Shown here one piece after another: positions 46,650 to 56,090 of a stretch of DNA of 64,000 nucleotides (the first letter of the stretch is position 1; each line of letters starts with the position of its first letter). A program made the translations under genes and the position numbers. The DNA is from an uncultured Candidatus Melainabacteria bacterium (GTDB lineage: Bacteria; Cyanobacteriota; Vampirovibrionia; Gastranaerophilales; Gastranaerophilaceae), in NCBI GenBank assembly GCA_934754775.1, contig CAKVIM010000005.1, forward strand, positions 1 through 64,000, written 5' to 3'. Under the pieces are notes generated by a model. It did not search any database and was not told the origin of the DNA. It was given only the letters and a program-made list of their open reading frames with translations.

Positions 46650-48443
46650 TTATACTTCTTTGCTCTTTGGAGCCATTGCATAACCAATTAATGCTAGAGC
46701 TGCTGCACCACCGGCAATATATGTTGCTAATTTGCCACCAGGAATCTTTCTTTCAAATAATGCTTTCAAATCTTCCTTAGCAGATGCTTTAACTTCAGCC
46801 ATATATTTTTCTTTAGTGCCCTTAAGTTCTTCAAATGCCTTCTTCAAATCTGCTTCAGATTTACCTTCAGCCTTAGGAAGTTTTGCTTTTGCGTCATCCA
46901 AAGCTTTTTGTGCAGTTGATTGAGCATCTAATTCAGCTTTTAACATATTATCAGTTACAGATTCTCTAGCCTTTTGAGCAATTTGTTCTTCTGTTAAAGC
47001 TTCACCCAATGATGCTACTTTATAATCATTAGGAACTGTTACACCTTTTGGTAATTCCAACTTAGGCATTTCTAATACAGGTTTTTGAATCTTAACTTTG
47101 TTACCTTTCTTATCGTAGATTACGCCATTTTTGATTTCAGCACCCTTGCCATATTCTTTTCTTAGTTCTTTTTGAACATTTTTTAATTCGTTATTAATCT
47201 TTTTAATTTTAGCATTTGCAGCCTTAATATTTTTGCTCTTTTCAGGGTGTGCAATTGTATTGTAAGCTTCTGTTGCTACATTTTTCTTACCCTCAGCATC
47301 TTTAATGGCTTCATCAAGTTTTTCTACACTGATATCATTGCCGAGTAATTTTTTGAATGCTCTCTTATCAGCATCAGATAAACCAGCTGTAAATCTTTCT
47401 AACAATGTTTCTTTAGAAGCTTCATTTACAACTTTGATTCCGCTCTTGCTGAACAAACCTGCCAGAACATCTAATACGTTTACGTTAACAGCACCTTGTT
47501 TCTTAAGAATTTCACCATATGCTTTCTTGAATTCTGTTAATTTTGCGATTTTCTTTTCTTGAATTTTGGTATAATTGTTCAATTTTCTTTCAGCAATATT
47601 CGCATCACGTTCATAAAGAGCCTTAAAGTCGCCACCTAATGCTTTGTTTAAAGCGTTGTATGCATTTTCAGTTTCTTTCTTTATTGCATCTTGATAGTTA
47701 GCTTTGCTTTCTAGTAAACCTTTTTGTTTAGAAACTAATTTTGGAGTCTTAGAAGCTTTACCACGAACGATATTCTTACCGGCTAATTCTTGGATATAGC
47801 CGTAGATTTCTTTCTTTGTTGCTGCTTTAGCGGCTTCGATTTCTTCTTTCGTACCGGTGTATTGTAAGCCTGATACAACATTATCTAGAGCTGCATTAAT
47901 AGTCTTATCAGCCTTGCTTAAAGCATTTACATCACCATCAGCTTTATAAATCAAATCTGCCAATTCATTATATAATTGTTTCGGAGCAACTTGTTTAGAA
48001 CCTTTTGCAGAAGCCTTAATTTTAGCAGCTTCAACCTTTTCTAACTCAGCACGCTTAGTATCTACTGCGGCTTTTTTATCGCTCAATTCTTTTTCCAGAT
48101 TTTTGTAATTATCATCCTTTATAATGTCGCCACCAGCATTTTCTGCCTTGTAGTCATTCCACATTTTTTCATATTCAGTATCAGCATCTGCTAATTTCTT
48201 ACGAGCAGCAATTGCTTTATCTTGAATAGATTTATCATCACTAACTTCTTTCACTGATGATTCGAATTTGTCTTGAGCTTCTTTTACGATATCATCAAGT
48301 GATTCATATTTAGGCTTTGTTGCGATACGTGCGGCTCCATAGCCTGCACCGGCACCTAAAACTGCACCACCCAACACATATGGTGTAGAAGAAGTTTGCT
48401 TCACTTGTGGTGCTCCTGCTTGAATTGATAATTCATCTGTCAT
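46650..48443 (-). CDS. Long coiled-coil protein with terminal membrane segments
   Basis: A 597-residue Lys/Ala/Glu-rich protein of unknown function. A glycine/alanine-rich hydrophobic segment (YVLGGAVLGAGAGYGAA, about residues 22-38) follows a short polar N terminus; about 530 residues of helical coiled coil follow; a second hydrophobic segment (LATYIAGGAAALALIGYAM) lies just before the C-terminal APKSKEV. There is no signal peptide. The hairpin-like layout with two glycine-zipper membrane anchors is unlike common families. TAGGAG precedes the ATG. Surface or secretion-linked function is possible only. Confidence 0.75.
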   Translation of the reverse strand: MTDELSIQAGAPQVKQTSSTPYVLGGAVLGAGAGYGAARIATKPKYESLDDIVKEAQDKFESSVKEVSDDKSIQDKAIAARKKLADADTEYEKMWNDYKAENAGGDIIKDDNYKNLEKELSDKKAAVDTKRAELEKVEAAKIKASAKGSKQVAPKQLYNELADLIYKADGDVNALSKADKTINAALDNVVSGLQYTGTKEEIEAAKAATKKEIYGYIQELAGKNIVRGKASKTPKLVSKQKGLLESKANYQDAIKKETENAYNALNKALGGDFKALYERDANIAERKLNNYTKIQEKKIAKLTEFKKAYGEILKKQGAVNVNVLDVLAGLFSKSGIKVVNEASKETLLERFTAGLSDADKRAFKKLLGNDISVEKLDEAIKDAEGKKNVATEAYNTIAHPEKSKNIKAANAKIKKINNELKNVQKELRKEYGKGAEIKNGVIYDKKGNKVKIQKPVLEMPKLELPKGVTVPNDYKVASLGEALTEEQIAQKARESVTDNMLKAELDAQSTAQKALDDAKAKLPKAEGKSEADLKKAFEELKGTKEKYMAEVKASAKEDLKALFERKIPGGKLATYIAGGAAALALIGYAMAPKSKEV

Positions 48444-48660
48444 AACTAATTACTCCTATATTTACAACTTACTATTATTTTTTTAATCCCATAAATCCGT
48501 ACATCTTAGGTTTACTAATATAAACACACAAACAATATAAAAATTGCTATACATAAGCTATATTTTTTTAAGCAAATTTACGGTTTATCTCTAGAACTAT
48601 TATACTGCTTGAATTATAGCCTGCAAATTAATGTTTACAAAAATTAATATTTCAAAATAA

Positions 48661-49040
48661 AACATCAATCGCACCACGAGCGTGCAGCGTTTAGCTGCGA
48701 TAGCGAGTGAAAAGTGCAGGCTCTGCATGCTACAGCCATTCAATCCACAACCGTAAGGTTGTAGAAAACAGTGCGTCATTTCTTTTCTTTTGCTTCGTTT
48801 TCTTTTCTTTTTTCGCAATAAAGAAAAGAAAATGAAGAAATATTTTGAAATAAAAAAATGTACTTTTCTTTCTCTTTGCCTAAGCAATGAAAGAGAAAGA
48901 AAAGATACCAAAAGAAAGAGAACCTCGGCTAATGTTCCTACGCCCTTCGGGCGTGGTTTGAATGGCTGTTGCCGGTGAACCGGCACTCTTACACTCGCTA
49001 TCACAGCTAAACGCTGCACGCTCGTGGTGCGAATGATGTT
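48661..49040. repeat. Fold-back repeat element, copy 2
   Basis: A 380-base element whose ends are inverted copies: 48661-48709 matches the complement of 48992-49040 with about two differences, starting AACATCAATCGCACCACGAG. Further in, CCACAACCGTAAGGTTGTAG and its GC-rich counterpart CTACGCCCTTCGGGCGTGG face each other. The centre has two further AT-rich hairpins made of TTCTTTTCTTTT and AAAGAAAAGAAAA. It shares GTGCAGCG and TTAGCTGCGATAG with copy 1. A 139-residue open frame inside is spurious. Beyond it, 49049-49066 (TTGGGGTaaaACCCCAA) and 49086-49107 are small palindromes; 48444-48660 is otherwise plain AT-rich sequence. Confidence 0.78.
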
Positions 49041-49254
49041 CTACGGATTGTTGGGGTAAAACCCCAACCTACTTCAGGTGAACAACTTTGGTCATCCCCT
49101 CTCCTTACAGGAGAGGGTTAGGGTGAGGTGAAATCCCGTAAGGGACAGAACATCATTAAAGAAAGTAAGTGGGCATATCATCGCCCTCTTTACTTTTTCC
49201 CCTGTTTGTCATAAACTTAAAAGGTTAAAAAGACTATAAAGAGGAGATTATATT

Positions 49255-50793
49255 ATGAAAAATAGAGTTTTATTATGCATAATGGACGGATGGGGAATCT
49301 CTACAGGTTCTGACAAATATGACGCTACAAAGCTTTCACATCCAGTTAATGTACCGGAACTTATTAAAGACAACCCCTCAATCAGAATTCATGCTGACGG
49401 AGAATACGTAGGGCTTCCGGAAGGTCAAATGGGTAACAGCGAAGTTGGACACTTAAACTTGGGTGCCGGTAGAGTTGTTTACCAAGATTTATCAAAAATC
49501 AACAGAGCCATCAAAGACGGCTCATTCTTTAAAAACGAAAAATTCTTGGAAGCAATTGAACATGCTAAAAAGAATAATTCCGCACTTCATATCTACGGTT
49601 TGGTTTCAACAGGCGGCGTTCACTCATCACTAGACCATGTACTTGCTCTAATCAAACTTGCTGCAAATGAAGGACTTACAAAAGTTTACTTACACGCATT
49701 CTTAGATGGTCGTGACACACCACCTTCAAGTGCTTGCACATACTTGCAAACAGTCGAAGATGAATTAAAGAAATATAATTTACCGAAAGTTGCAACAGTT
49801 ATCGGCAGATACTACATCATGGACAGAGATAACCGTTGGGATAGAGTTGAAAAAGGTTACAACTGTTTATTATTTGGCGAAGGCAACAATGCTGCAACCG
49901 CTTGTGAAGCTGTTAAAAAGTCTTACGAAGAAAGCGTTACAGATGAATTCGTTCTTCCAACTGCTATCGGCACAGAAGCAGAAGTAATTGAAAGCAGAAT
50001 TCACGACAATGACGCTATAATTTTCTTCAACTATCGTCCTGATAGAGCAAGAGAAATAACCAAAGCTATTAATTTCAAAGACTTTGACGGTTTTGAAAGA
50101 AAAAAAGTTCTAAACAATATTTACTATTGCACAATGACAAGCTATGAAGCAACATTTACATTCCCTGTTGCATTTCCTAAAACTAAGCTTGTAAACATAT
50201 TGGGTGATGTATTGGAAGCTAACGGCGTTCATCAATTCAGAACTGCCGAAACAGAAAAATATGCACACGTTACATTCTTCTTCAATGGCGGTATTGATGA
50301 ACCTCAACCTCACGAGACAAGAAAGCTTGTAGCTTCACCAAAGGTTGCAACTTATGATATGCAACCGGAAATGAGTGCTCCTGAGGTTTGCGAAAACGTA
50401 TTGGAAGCGGTTAAAAACCCTGAATACGGTTTCGTATTAGTAAACTTCGCTAACCCTGATATGGTTGGTCACACAGGTGTACTTGAAGCTGCGGAAAAGG
50501 CTTGTAAAGTTGTTGACGAATGCGTTGGCAAGATTGCAAAAGAATGTAAAGAAAACAATGTTGTAATGTTGCTTACGGCTGACCACGGTAACGCAGAAGT
50601 AATGTTCAACGAAAAAACAGGCAAACCACACACAGCACACACAACAAATGAAGTTCCGTTCGTTGTAATCAACGGACCTCAAGGTCTTGAACTTAAATCA
50701 GACGGTGCTTTATGTAATGTTGCACCAACTGTATTACAGTTGATGGGTATTGAAAAACCTGCTGAAATGGATTGCGACAGTTTGATTAAATAA
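49255..50793 (+). CDS. gpmI: Phosphoglycerate mutase, 2,3-BPG-independent
   Basis: GpmI interconverts 3- and 2-phosphoglycerate in glycolysis with two metal ions. At 512 residues it is full length: CIMDGWG (metal Asp11), GNSEVGH with the phospho-Ser S62, HAFLDGRDTPP, GRYYIMDRDNRWDR, NYRPDRARE, NFANPDMVGHTG and LTADHGNAE. AGGAG precedes the ATG. An inverted-repeat spacer separates it from the SNF2 gene. Confidence 0.97.
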   Translation: MKNRVLLCIMDGWGISTGSDKYDATKLSHPVNVPELIKDNPSIRIHADGEYVGLPEGQMGNSEVGHLNLGAGRVVYQDLSKINRAIKDGSFFKNEKFLEAIEHAKKNNSALHIYGLVSTGGVHSSLDHVLALIKLAANEGLTKVYLHAFLDGRDTPPSSACTYLQTVEDELKKYNLPKVATVIGRYYIMDRDNRWDRVEKGYNCLLFGEGNNAATACEAVKKSYEESVTDEFVLPTAIGTEAEVIESRIHDNDAIIFFNYRPDRAREITKAINFKDFDGFERKKVLNNIYYCTMTSYEATFTFPVAFPKTKLVNILGDVLEANGVHQFRTAETEKYAHVTFFFNGGIDEPQPHETRKLVASPKVATYDMQPEMSAPEVCENVLEAVKNPEYGFVLVNFANPDMVGHTGVLEAAEKACKVVDECVGKIAKECKENNVVMLLTADHGNAEVMFNEKTGKPHTAHTTNEVPFVVINGPQGLELKSDGALCNVAPTVLQLMGIEKPAEMDCDSLIK

Positions 50794-50811
50794 AGAAAGA
50801 GAAAAAGTTGA

Positions 50812-50891
50812 ATAGTTGAAAAGCTTAACAGTTGAATTAATAAATATTTTGAGCGTTAACGGAATTAAAGAACTTATCAACTATTCAACTT
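50812..50891. repeat. Inverted repeat spacer after gpmI
   Basis: AAGTTGAATAGTTGA (50812-50826) has a perfect 15-base complement at 50877-50891; short GTTGAA repeats lie between. It could be a terminator-like hairpin, though no T-run follows. Similar short-word repeats occur at 53934-53990 and 63264-63297. Confidence 0.6.
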
Positions 50892-50927
50892 CTAAACTCT
50901 TTAACTACATAATTATGAGAGATTACA

Positions 50928-53900
50928 ATGACTGAAGAGAATAACGTTAAACCATTAAATATAGATTTATCACTAAAGAAAAATAATGTAGATGAGTTCT
51001 TTTACAATTTGAGCGAAAACCCCAACGGGTTCAAAAATAAGGACTTTCGTTACACATTGAGCTTAATTTATCAGCTCGTTGAGGATGAATTTGAAGGAAT
51101 TTTTCTTTCACCTAATTCACCGGTTAGAAACACTGATTTCTTGCTTATAAACGACGGTACAGCAGCAAATCCAAAGCTTTCATTCTTTGTAACGCCTACA
51201 AATAATTTCCAATTTTATCTAAAATCTAAAGGTTCTATGTTCAGATTTACCTCTAAAGAAGTAAACGGACAAATCGGTTATGTTATGCCTCTTGATTTAG
51301 TTTTAGACTATTTCGGCGGCTTTGGTGAAGTTATTGATTTTTCTGCTCTGACTCAAACTTTTGCATATTTTAACAAGCTTACGCACTTTGTAATGAAGCT
51401 TATTGAAAAATTATACTTCATACCTACAGTACACAAAAGAGAAGGTGCTGCGGGCGGATTTTTTAGAATTGTGTATGAGCCGATTATTTCTAATAAAGAA
51501 TCCGCAAAAATCATCAATGAGCTTGAGAACAATGTTCCGGAAGATTTGTTTATAAAAGGTGATAAGCCAAAAGACTTTGTAGAAAAGTTTGTTAGAGAAT
51601 ATTTGAATTACTTGGTATACAAGTTTTTAGGCATAAAAGCTTACCGTTTCAAAGATATCAAATCAGGTCATTATATGATTAAAGATTTAGAGCAAAAGTC
51701 TTTGATGAAAGGTAAAGATATTGCCGAAAACTTTGCACAATGGTTTGACGAACTCTACCTCGGTAAGTACGATTTGATACCGTTCTTTAAGGTTAATAAG
51801 GTTAGCGATGATGAGTTTGAGCTAAAAATTCATATCAAAAACAGAAAAACAAATGAAACAATTTTGCTCGATGATTTGTACCATGAAGATAAAATCTGGG
51901 ATTTGGATACAAATGATATCGCAAAGATTGTCGAAAAACAGCTTAATTATGCTGTCAGATATATGCCAGAATTAGAAACTCTGTTTGAAGATGAGGACAA
52001 ATTAGCACTAACGCTTAATTTGAATGAGGTTTACAAGATAATTGCACAAACAGCATATTACCTTCAAAAAGCTCAAATTGAGGTTATTTTACCGGAAGAA
52101 TTGACGAATATTATTGTTCCTAGAGCTTCAATTAACGCTAGAGTCAAAGCTTCTCGTTCTGCTGAACTTATGCAAATATTCAACACTGTTTCAAGCAGTG
52201 CAATTTCGTTAGACGACATTCTTGATTTTACCTATGAAATTTCTTTAGGTGACGAGAAAATATCATTGGATGAATTCAACAAGCTTGTTAATGAAAGCAA
52301 CGGACTTATTCAATATAACGGCAAATATATTCTTGTAGATAAAGCCGAAGGACTTAAACTTGTTGAACAAATTAAAAACGCTAACCATAAAAAAATGACC
52401 CGATTAGAACTTATTCACGCTTCTATGTCCGGTCAATTACAAAATTATGATTTCAACTATGATGAAGCTTATGCAAACGTTATAAAAGATTTCGCAAAAC
52501 CTGTTGAAGTGACACAGCCTGAAGGCTTGAAAGGTGATTTAAGAGCATATCAAATGACAGGGCTTAAATGGCTTTGGACAAACGTTTCAAAAGGGTTTGG
52601 TTGCTGTATGGCTGATGATATGGGGCTTGGTAAAACGATTCAAGTAATCAGTTTGATTCTTAAGTTAAAAGAAGAAAAGAAAATTAAAAATCCTGTGCTT
52701 GTAATTTGTCCGACAACTCTTATGGGTAACTGGATGAAAGAATTACAAATGTTTGCACCATCTCTGAAAACAGTTACATACCATGGCATGGACAGAAAAC
52801 TTGATTTAAAATGCGATGTAATTCTTACAACTTATGCAATCATGAGAATAGATGTTGAAGAAATGAAGAAAAATAGTTGGGGTATGATTGTTGTTGATGA
52901 AGCACAAAACATCAAAAACCCGGATACAGCACAAACTCTAGCTATTAAATCTCTAAAATCAGATATTAAGATTGCGATGACAGGTACTCCTGTAGAAAAC
53001 CGTTTAACCGAGCTTTGGAGCATATTTGACTTTATTAACAAAGGCTATTTAGGCTCCCTAAAAGAGTTTCAGAAAAGCTATGCCGTGCCAATCGAACGTT
53101 TTAAAGAAAAATCAAGAGCATCAAAGCTTAAACTTTCTGTTTCTCCGTTCGTTTTAAGACGTTTAAAAACCGATAAACACGTAATTTCAGACTTACCTGA
53201 TAAAATGGTTATGAATGATTACTGCTATTTAGCTAAATCTCAAGCTATTTTATACGAAAAAACGCTTAATGAAATGATGGAAAAGATAAGCGGATTTACT
53301 GGCGTAAACAGACGTGGAAACATCTTCAAGTTGATTACGGCACTTAAGCAAATCTGTAATCACCCATACCAATTTTTAAAAAGCGGTGAAACATCTAAAG
53401 AGCTTTCCGGTAAAGCTGAAAAATGCGTTTCATTGGTACAAAGCATATTAGAAAACGATGAAAAGACGCTAATTTTCACACAATATAAAGAAATGGGCGA
53501 TTTGTTGACTAAAATTCTACTGGAAGAGTGCGGTTCAGAACCATCATTCTTCCACGGTTCGTTAACAGTTCCACAAAGAGAAAATCTTATTGAAGATTTC
53601 CAAACGAATGACGATAGAAAGATTATGATTTTGTCTCTTAAGGCCGGCGGTACAGGTTTGAACCTTACAAGTGCAACAAATGTTATCCACTATGACTTGT
53701 GGTGGAACCCTGCTGTTGAAGAGCAAGCAACAGATAGAACTTATCGTATAGGTCAAGAAAAGAACGTAATGGTGCATAGATTGATTACACTCGGCACATT
53801 TGAAGAAAAAATTGACGAGATGTTGAAGTCTAAAAAAGAACTTGCAGATTTGGCAGTCTACGAAGGCGAAAAAATCATTACAGAACTTTCTGACCAAGAA

Positions 53901-53933
53901 ATTTACGATATTTTCTCACTTTCAGCAGGCTAA
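50928..53933 (+). CDS. SNF2-family DNA translocase/helicase
   Basis: A 1001-residue SNF2-type ATPase. The first 540 residues are a family-specific N-terminal region, followed by the two RecA domains: MADDMGLGKTIQVISL (Walker A), VVVDEAQNIKNP (DEAQ in place of DEAH), TGTPVENRLTELWSIF, then LSLKAGGTGLNLTSA and DRTYRIGQEKNV. Such bacterial proteins remodel protein-DNA complexes or recycle RNA polymerase (RapA). No methyltransferase or nuclease gene is adjacent, so a defence role is not indicated. Confidence 0.9.
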   Translation: MTEENNVKPLNIDLSLKKNNVDEFFYNLSENPNGFKNKDFRYTLSLIYQLVEDEFEGIFLSPNSPVRNTDFLLINDGTAANPKLSFFVTPTNNFQFYLKSKGSMFRFTSKEVNGQIGYVMPLDLVLDYFGGFGEVIDFSALTQTFAYFNKLTHFVMKLIEKLYFIPTVHKREGAAGGFFRIVYEPIISNKESAKIINELENNVPEDLFIKGDKPKDFVEKFVREYLNYLVYKFLGIKAYRFKDIKSGHYMIKDLEQKSLMKGKDIAENFAQWFDELYLGKYDLIPFFKVNKVSDDEFELKIHIKNRKTNETILLDDLYHEDKIWDLDTNDIAKIVEKQLNYAVRYMPELETLFEDEDKLALTLNLNEVYKIIAQTAYYLQKAQIEVILPEELTNIIVPRASINARVKASRSAELMQIFNTVSSSAISLDDILDFTYEISLGDEKISLDEFNKLVNESNGLIQYNGKYILVDKAEGLKLVEQIKNANHKKMTRLELIHASMSGQLQNYDFNYDEAYANVIKDFAKPVEVTQPEGLKGDLRAYQMTGLKWLWTNVSKGFGCCMADDMGLGKTIQVISLILKLKEEKKIKNPVLVICPTTLMGNWMKELQMFAPSLKTVTYHGMDRKLDLKCDVILTTYAIMRIDVEEMKKNSWGMIVVDEAQNIKNPDTAQTLAIKSLKSDIKIAMTGTPVENRLTELWSIFDFINKGYLGSLKEFQKSYAVPIERFKEKSRASKLKLSVSPFVLRRLKTDKHVISDLPDKMVMNDYCYLAKSQAILYEKTLNEMMEKISGFTGVNRRGNIFKLITALKQICNHPYQFLKSGETSKELSGKAEKCVSLVQSILENDEKTLIFTQYKEMGDLLTKILLEECGSEPSFFHGSLTVPQRENLIEDFQTNDDRKIMILSLKAGGTGLNLTSATNVIHYDLWWNPAVEEQATDRTYRIGQEKNVMVHRLITLGTFEEKIDEMLKSKKELADLAVYEGEKIITELSDQEIYDIFSLSAG

Positions 53934-53990
53934 GGGGGTAAATCGATAGGGGTAAATAGTAAGGGGTAAAGGGGTAAAGGGGTAAATTAG
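53934..53990 (+). repeat. Short tandem GGGGTAAA repeats
   Basis: Five or six GGGGTAAA-type words, some separated by AT or ATAG, fill the gap between the SNF2 and kinase genes. It is low-complexity spacer; it may also raise expression of the next gene by providing purine-rich sequence, but this is speculative. Confidence 0.6.
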
Positions 53991-54011
53991 AAAAGATTGC
54001 AAGGGGATGTT

Positions 54012-55259
54012 ATGCCATTATTGAATTCTGATAAAATTTTAGAGCTAATACCTTCACTTTTTGAGTTGAATCTATCAAGCTCAAATATCTTTAGAAAGTT
54101 TGAAAAAATTCTTGTGTTTGACGAAGGGTTTATATTTTTTGCAAATCCTGACAGCTTACAACTGAAATACAGCTACAAAAAACATCTGAACTATGAAATT
54201 GAAAAGACTTTTGCCTTATCTCAAAGCCTAAAGAAATTTATATTCACAAACGAAGGTAAAATTATTGATGGCGAAAGCGAACTGGTTAAAGCTATCGAGC
54301 TTGAAGGAAGCAGACAGAATTCCTATCTCGTTTCGAAAATTGCAATTAAATCAACTGTATTCGGAATAGTTGTACTTTCTAAAAGAGAAGCGAATTATTA
54401 TAAAAAGAATGATTTGGACGCTTTAAACGCTATTGCATCAGTTTTAGCGTACAATTTGAAGGATTTGGAGCTTTCAAATGTATTTAAATTACAACTAAAA
54501 GCCTTAAAAGACGGTATCATTGAAAAAAATGACGCTTATAAAACGATAAAAGAGCAGAACGAAAAGATTTTGGAAGCAGATAAAGTCAAGAACGAGTTTT
54601 TGGCAAATATATCGCACGAACTCAGGACACCACTTAATTCAATTCTCGGCTTCACAGATATTTTGGGGACTCAACTTTACGGAAACTTGAACTCAAAACA
54701 AGAAGAGTACATTAATGACATAAAAATATCTGCAACACACCTTTTGGGCATGATAAACGAAGTATTAGACATGTCAAAAATTGAAGCAAACGCTATGAAG
54801 ATAGTGAAAAGTGCGTTTTGGATATCCAGAGCAGTAGATGAAGTCTGTAACATACTTTCACCCCTCGCTCAGAAGAAAAATATTCAATTGAATAAATGCA
54901 TGGAAGTAGATTTTCAGGTATTTGCCGATTATCAAAAAATTCAACAAATTTTATATAATTTAGTGAGTAACGCAATCAAATATTCGCCTGAAAACGATAA
55001 AATTGATATTTATGTAGCTTCAGAAGAAGATATGTTCAAAATTTCAGTACATGACAACGGTATCGGAATAGATAAAAAATACCACGGAAAAATCTTTGCT
55101 AAATTTGTACAGCTTGATAGTGCATATACTAAAAAAGAAAGCTCTACAGGCCTCGGATTAACAATTACAAAAGAACTTGTAGAATTACACGGGGGAAAAA
55201 TTTCTTTGATTAGCGAAGTAAACAACGGCTCTACTTTTATAGTCGAGATTCCTTTTTAG
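54012..55259 (+). CDS. Sensor histidine kinase
   Basis: A 415-residue cytoplasmic kinase. The N-terminal half looks GAF-like (residues 1-150), then a short coiled coil. The H box FLANISHELRTPLNSI has phospho-acceptor H202; the N box is NLVSNAIKYSP and the G boxes are DNGIGID and TGLGLTI, so it is intact. No response regulator is adjacent. The start is ATG 54012 after AAGGGG; the frame to TTG 53997 is a poorer start. It converges on the calpain-like gene with 23 bases of overlap. Confidence 0.92.
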   Translation: MPLLNSDKILELIPSLFELNLSSSNIFRKFEKILVFDEGFIFFANPDSLQLKYSYKKHLNYEIEKTFALSQSLKKFIFTNEGKIIDGESELVKAIELEGSRQNSYLVSKIAIKSTVFGIVVLSKREANYYKKNDLDALNAIASVLAYNLKDLELSNVFKLQLKALKDGIIEKNDAYKTIKEQNEKILEADKVKNEFLANISHELRTPLNSILGFTDILGTQLYGNLNSKQEEYINDIKISATHLLGMINEVLDMSKIEANAMKIVKSAFWISRAVDEVCNILSPLAQKKNIQLNKCMEVDFQVFADYQKIQQILYNLVSNAIKYSPENDKIDIYVASEEDMFKISVHDNGIGIDKKYHGKIFAKFVQLDSAYTKKESSTGLGLTITKELVELHGGKISLISEVNNGSTFIVEIPF

Positions 55260-56007
55260 CTAAATCGCTGTTGAAATATCCGACAATGTACTTAAACGTA
55301 TTGAGTGCGGTATCAATACTCATTTTTTTAGGCTGATTTAATCGTTTTTCTTTTACTGTAACAGTGTTGTTCTTTAAATCAACATCTTCAAGCACATATA
55401 CATGCCAAGTTCTGCCATCAAGCATTTTAATACCTGTTCCAATAACAAAGCTATGCTCTTTTTCTTTATCCATACGTTTGAATAGCTTCATAACCTCTGA
55501 TTTATAAGAAGACAAATCTAAATTAAAATCGGTTTCTGCTATAACTCGAGGCTCTACACCTGTAAATATCTTCATGAAATGTGACGGTAAATTGTTTTCA
55601 AAAGCATAATTCTTTAATTTGTCCGTAACTCGGCAAACCCAAGGTTTTGCTTTATATTTATCTTCATACTCTGCAACAGATATATCAACGGCACGCACAA
55701 GTTCGTTCTCTTGAATATCATATAGTTTTTTGTACTTTTTTAGTGCGGTTTTGGCAGGAACTGAAAATATCTCTTTTTCTCCGTTTTCTTTATATAGAGA
55801 ACAATTTATATAATCCGGTTTATTATCATCATGTTGTATGCGGTCTTTAAGCACCTTTCTACCGTTTTCCGTATGAGAAAGCGTATCAAGCGTAGACATT
55901 AGATAACAGTCGCTAAAGGCCTGTTTTGCACGAGTAAACCCATCAATTTCTCTATCGGAAATTGATGATTTAAATGTTAAAACTGAGCTAACGAAACCAC
56001 ACATCAT
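55237..56007 (-). CDS. Calpain-like cysteine protease-like protein
   Basis: A 256-residue protein. AKQAFSDCYLMSTLDTLSHT near residues 27-46 resembles the calpain active-site GDCWFLAAL pattern (Cys at about 33), and TWHVYVLEDVDLKNNTV near residue 205 could hold the catalytic His with a following Asn. The GD before the Cys is SD here. Calpain-like proteins with a GDCW segment and SxTxxGxxiikd continuation are, to my knowledge, frequent in gut Gastranaerophilales. No signal peptide or ribosome site is visible. Activity is unproven. Confidence 0.55.
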   Translation of the reverse strand: MMCGFVSSVLTFKSSISDREIDGFTRAKQAFSDCYLMSTLDTLSHTENGRKVLKDRIQHDDNKPDYINCSLYKENGEKEIFSVPAKTALKKYKKLYDIQENELVRAVDISVAEYEDKYKAKPWVCRVTDKLKNYAFENNLPSHFMKIFTGVEPRVIAETDFNLDLSSYKSEVMKLFKRMDKEKEHSFVIGTGIKMLDGRTWHVYVLEDVDLKNNTVTVKEKRLNQPKKMSIDTALNTFKYIVGYFNSDLAKKESRL

Positions 56008-56090
56008 ACTTATATTAAAGTAAAAAAAAGTTAATGATTGATAAATTATTGCAAAAATGTTACAATTATGAAGAAAAGTGAAGAGGTAAT

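Noticed and set aside
48600-49019. 139-residue minus-strand open frame
   Set aside because: It runs through the fold-back element, is low in complexity (runs of Lys, Arg, Phe, Ser) and has no ribosome site; the sequence is explained by the repeat.
50928-55259. SNF2 helicase plus kinase as a defence island
   Set aside because: No nuclease, methyltransferase or other defence partner is adjacent; the SNF2 protein is of the general housekeeping type.
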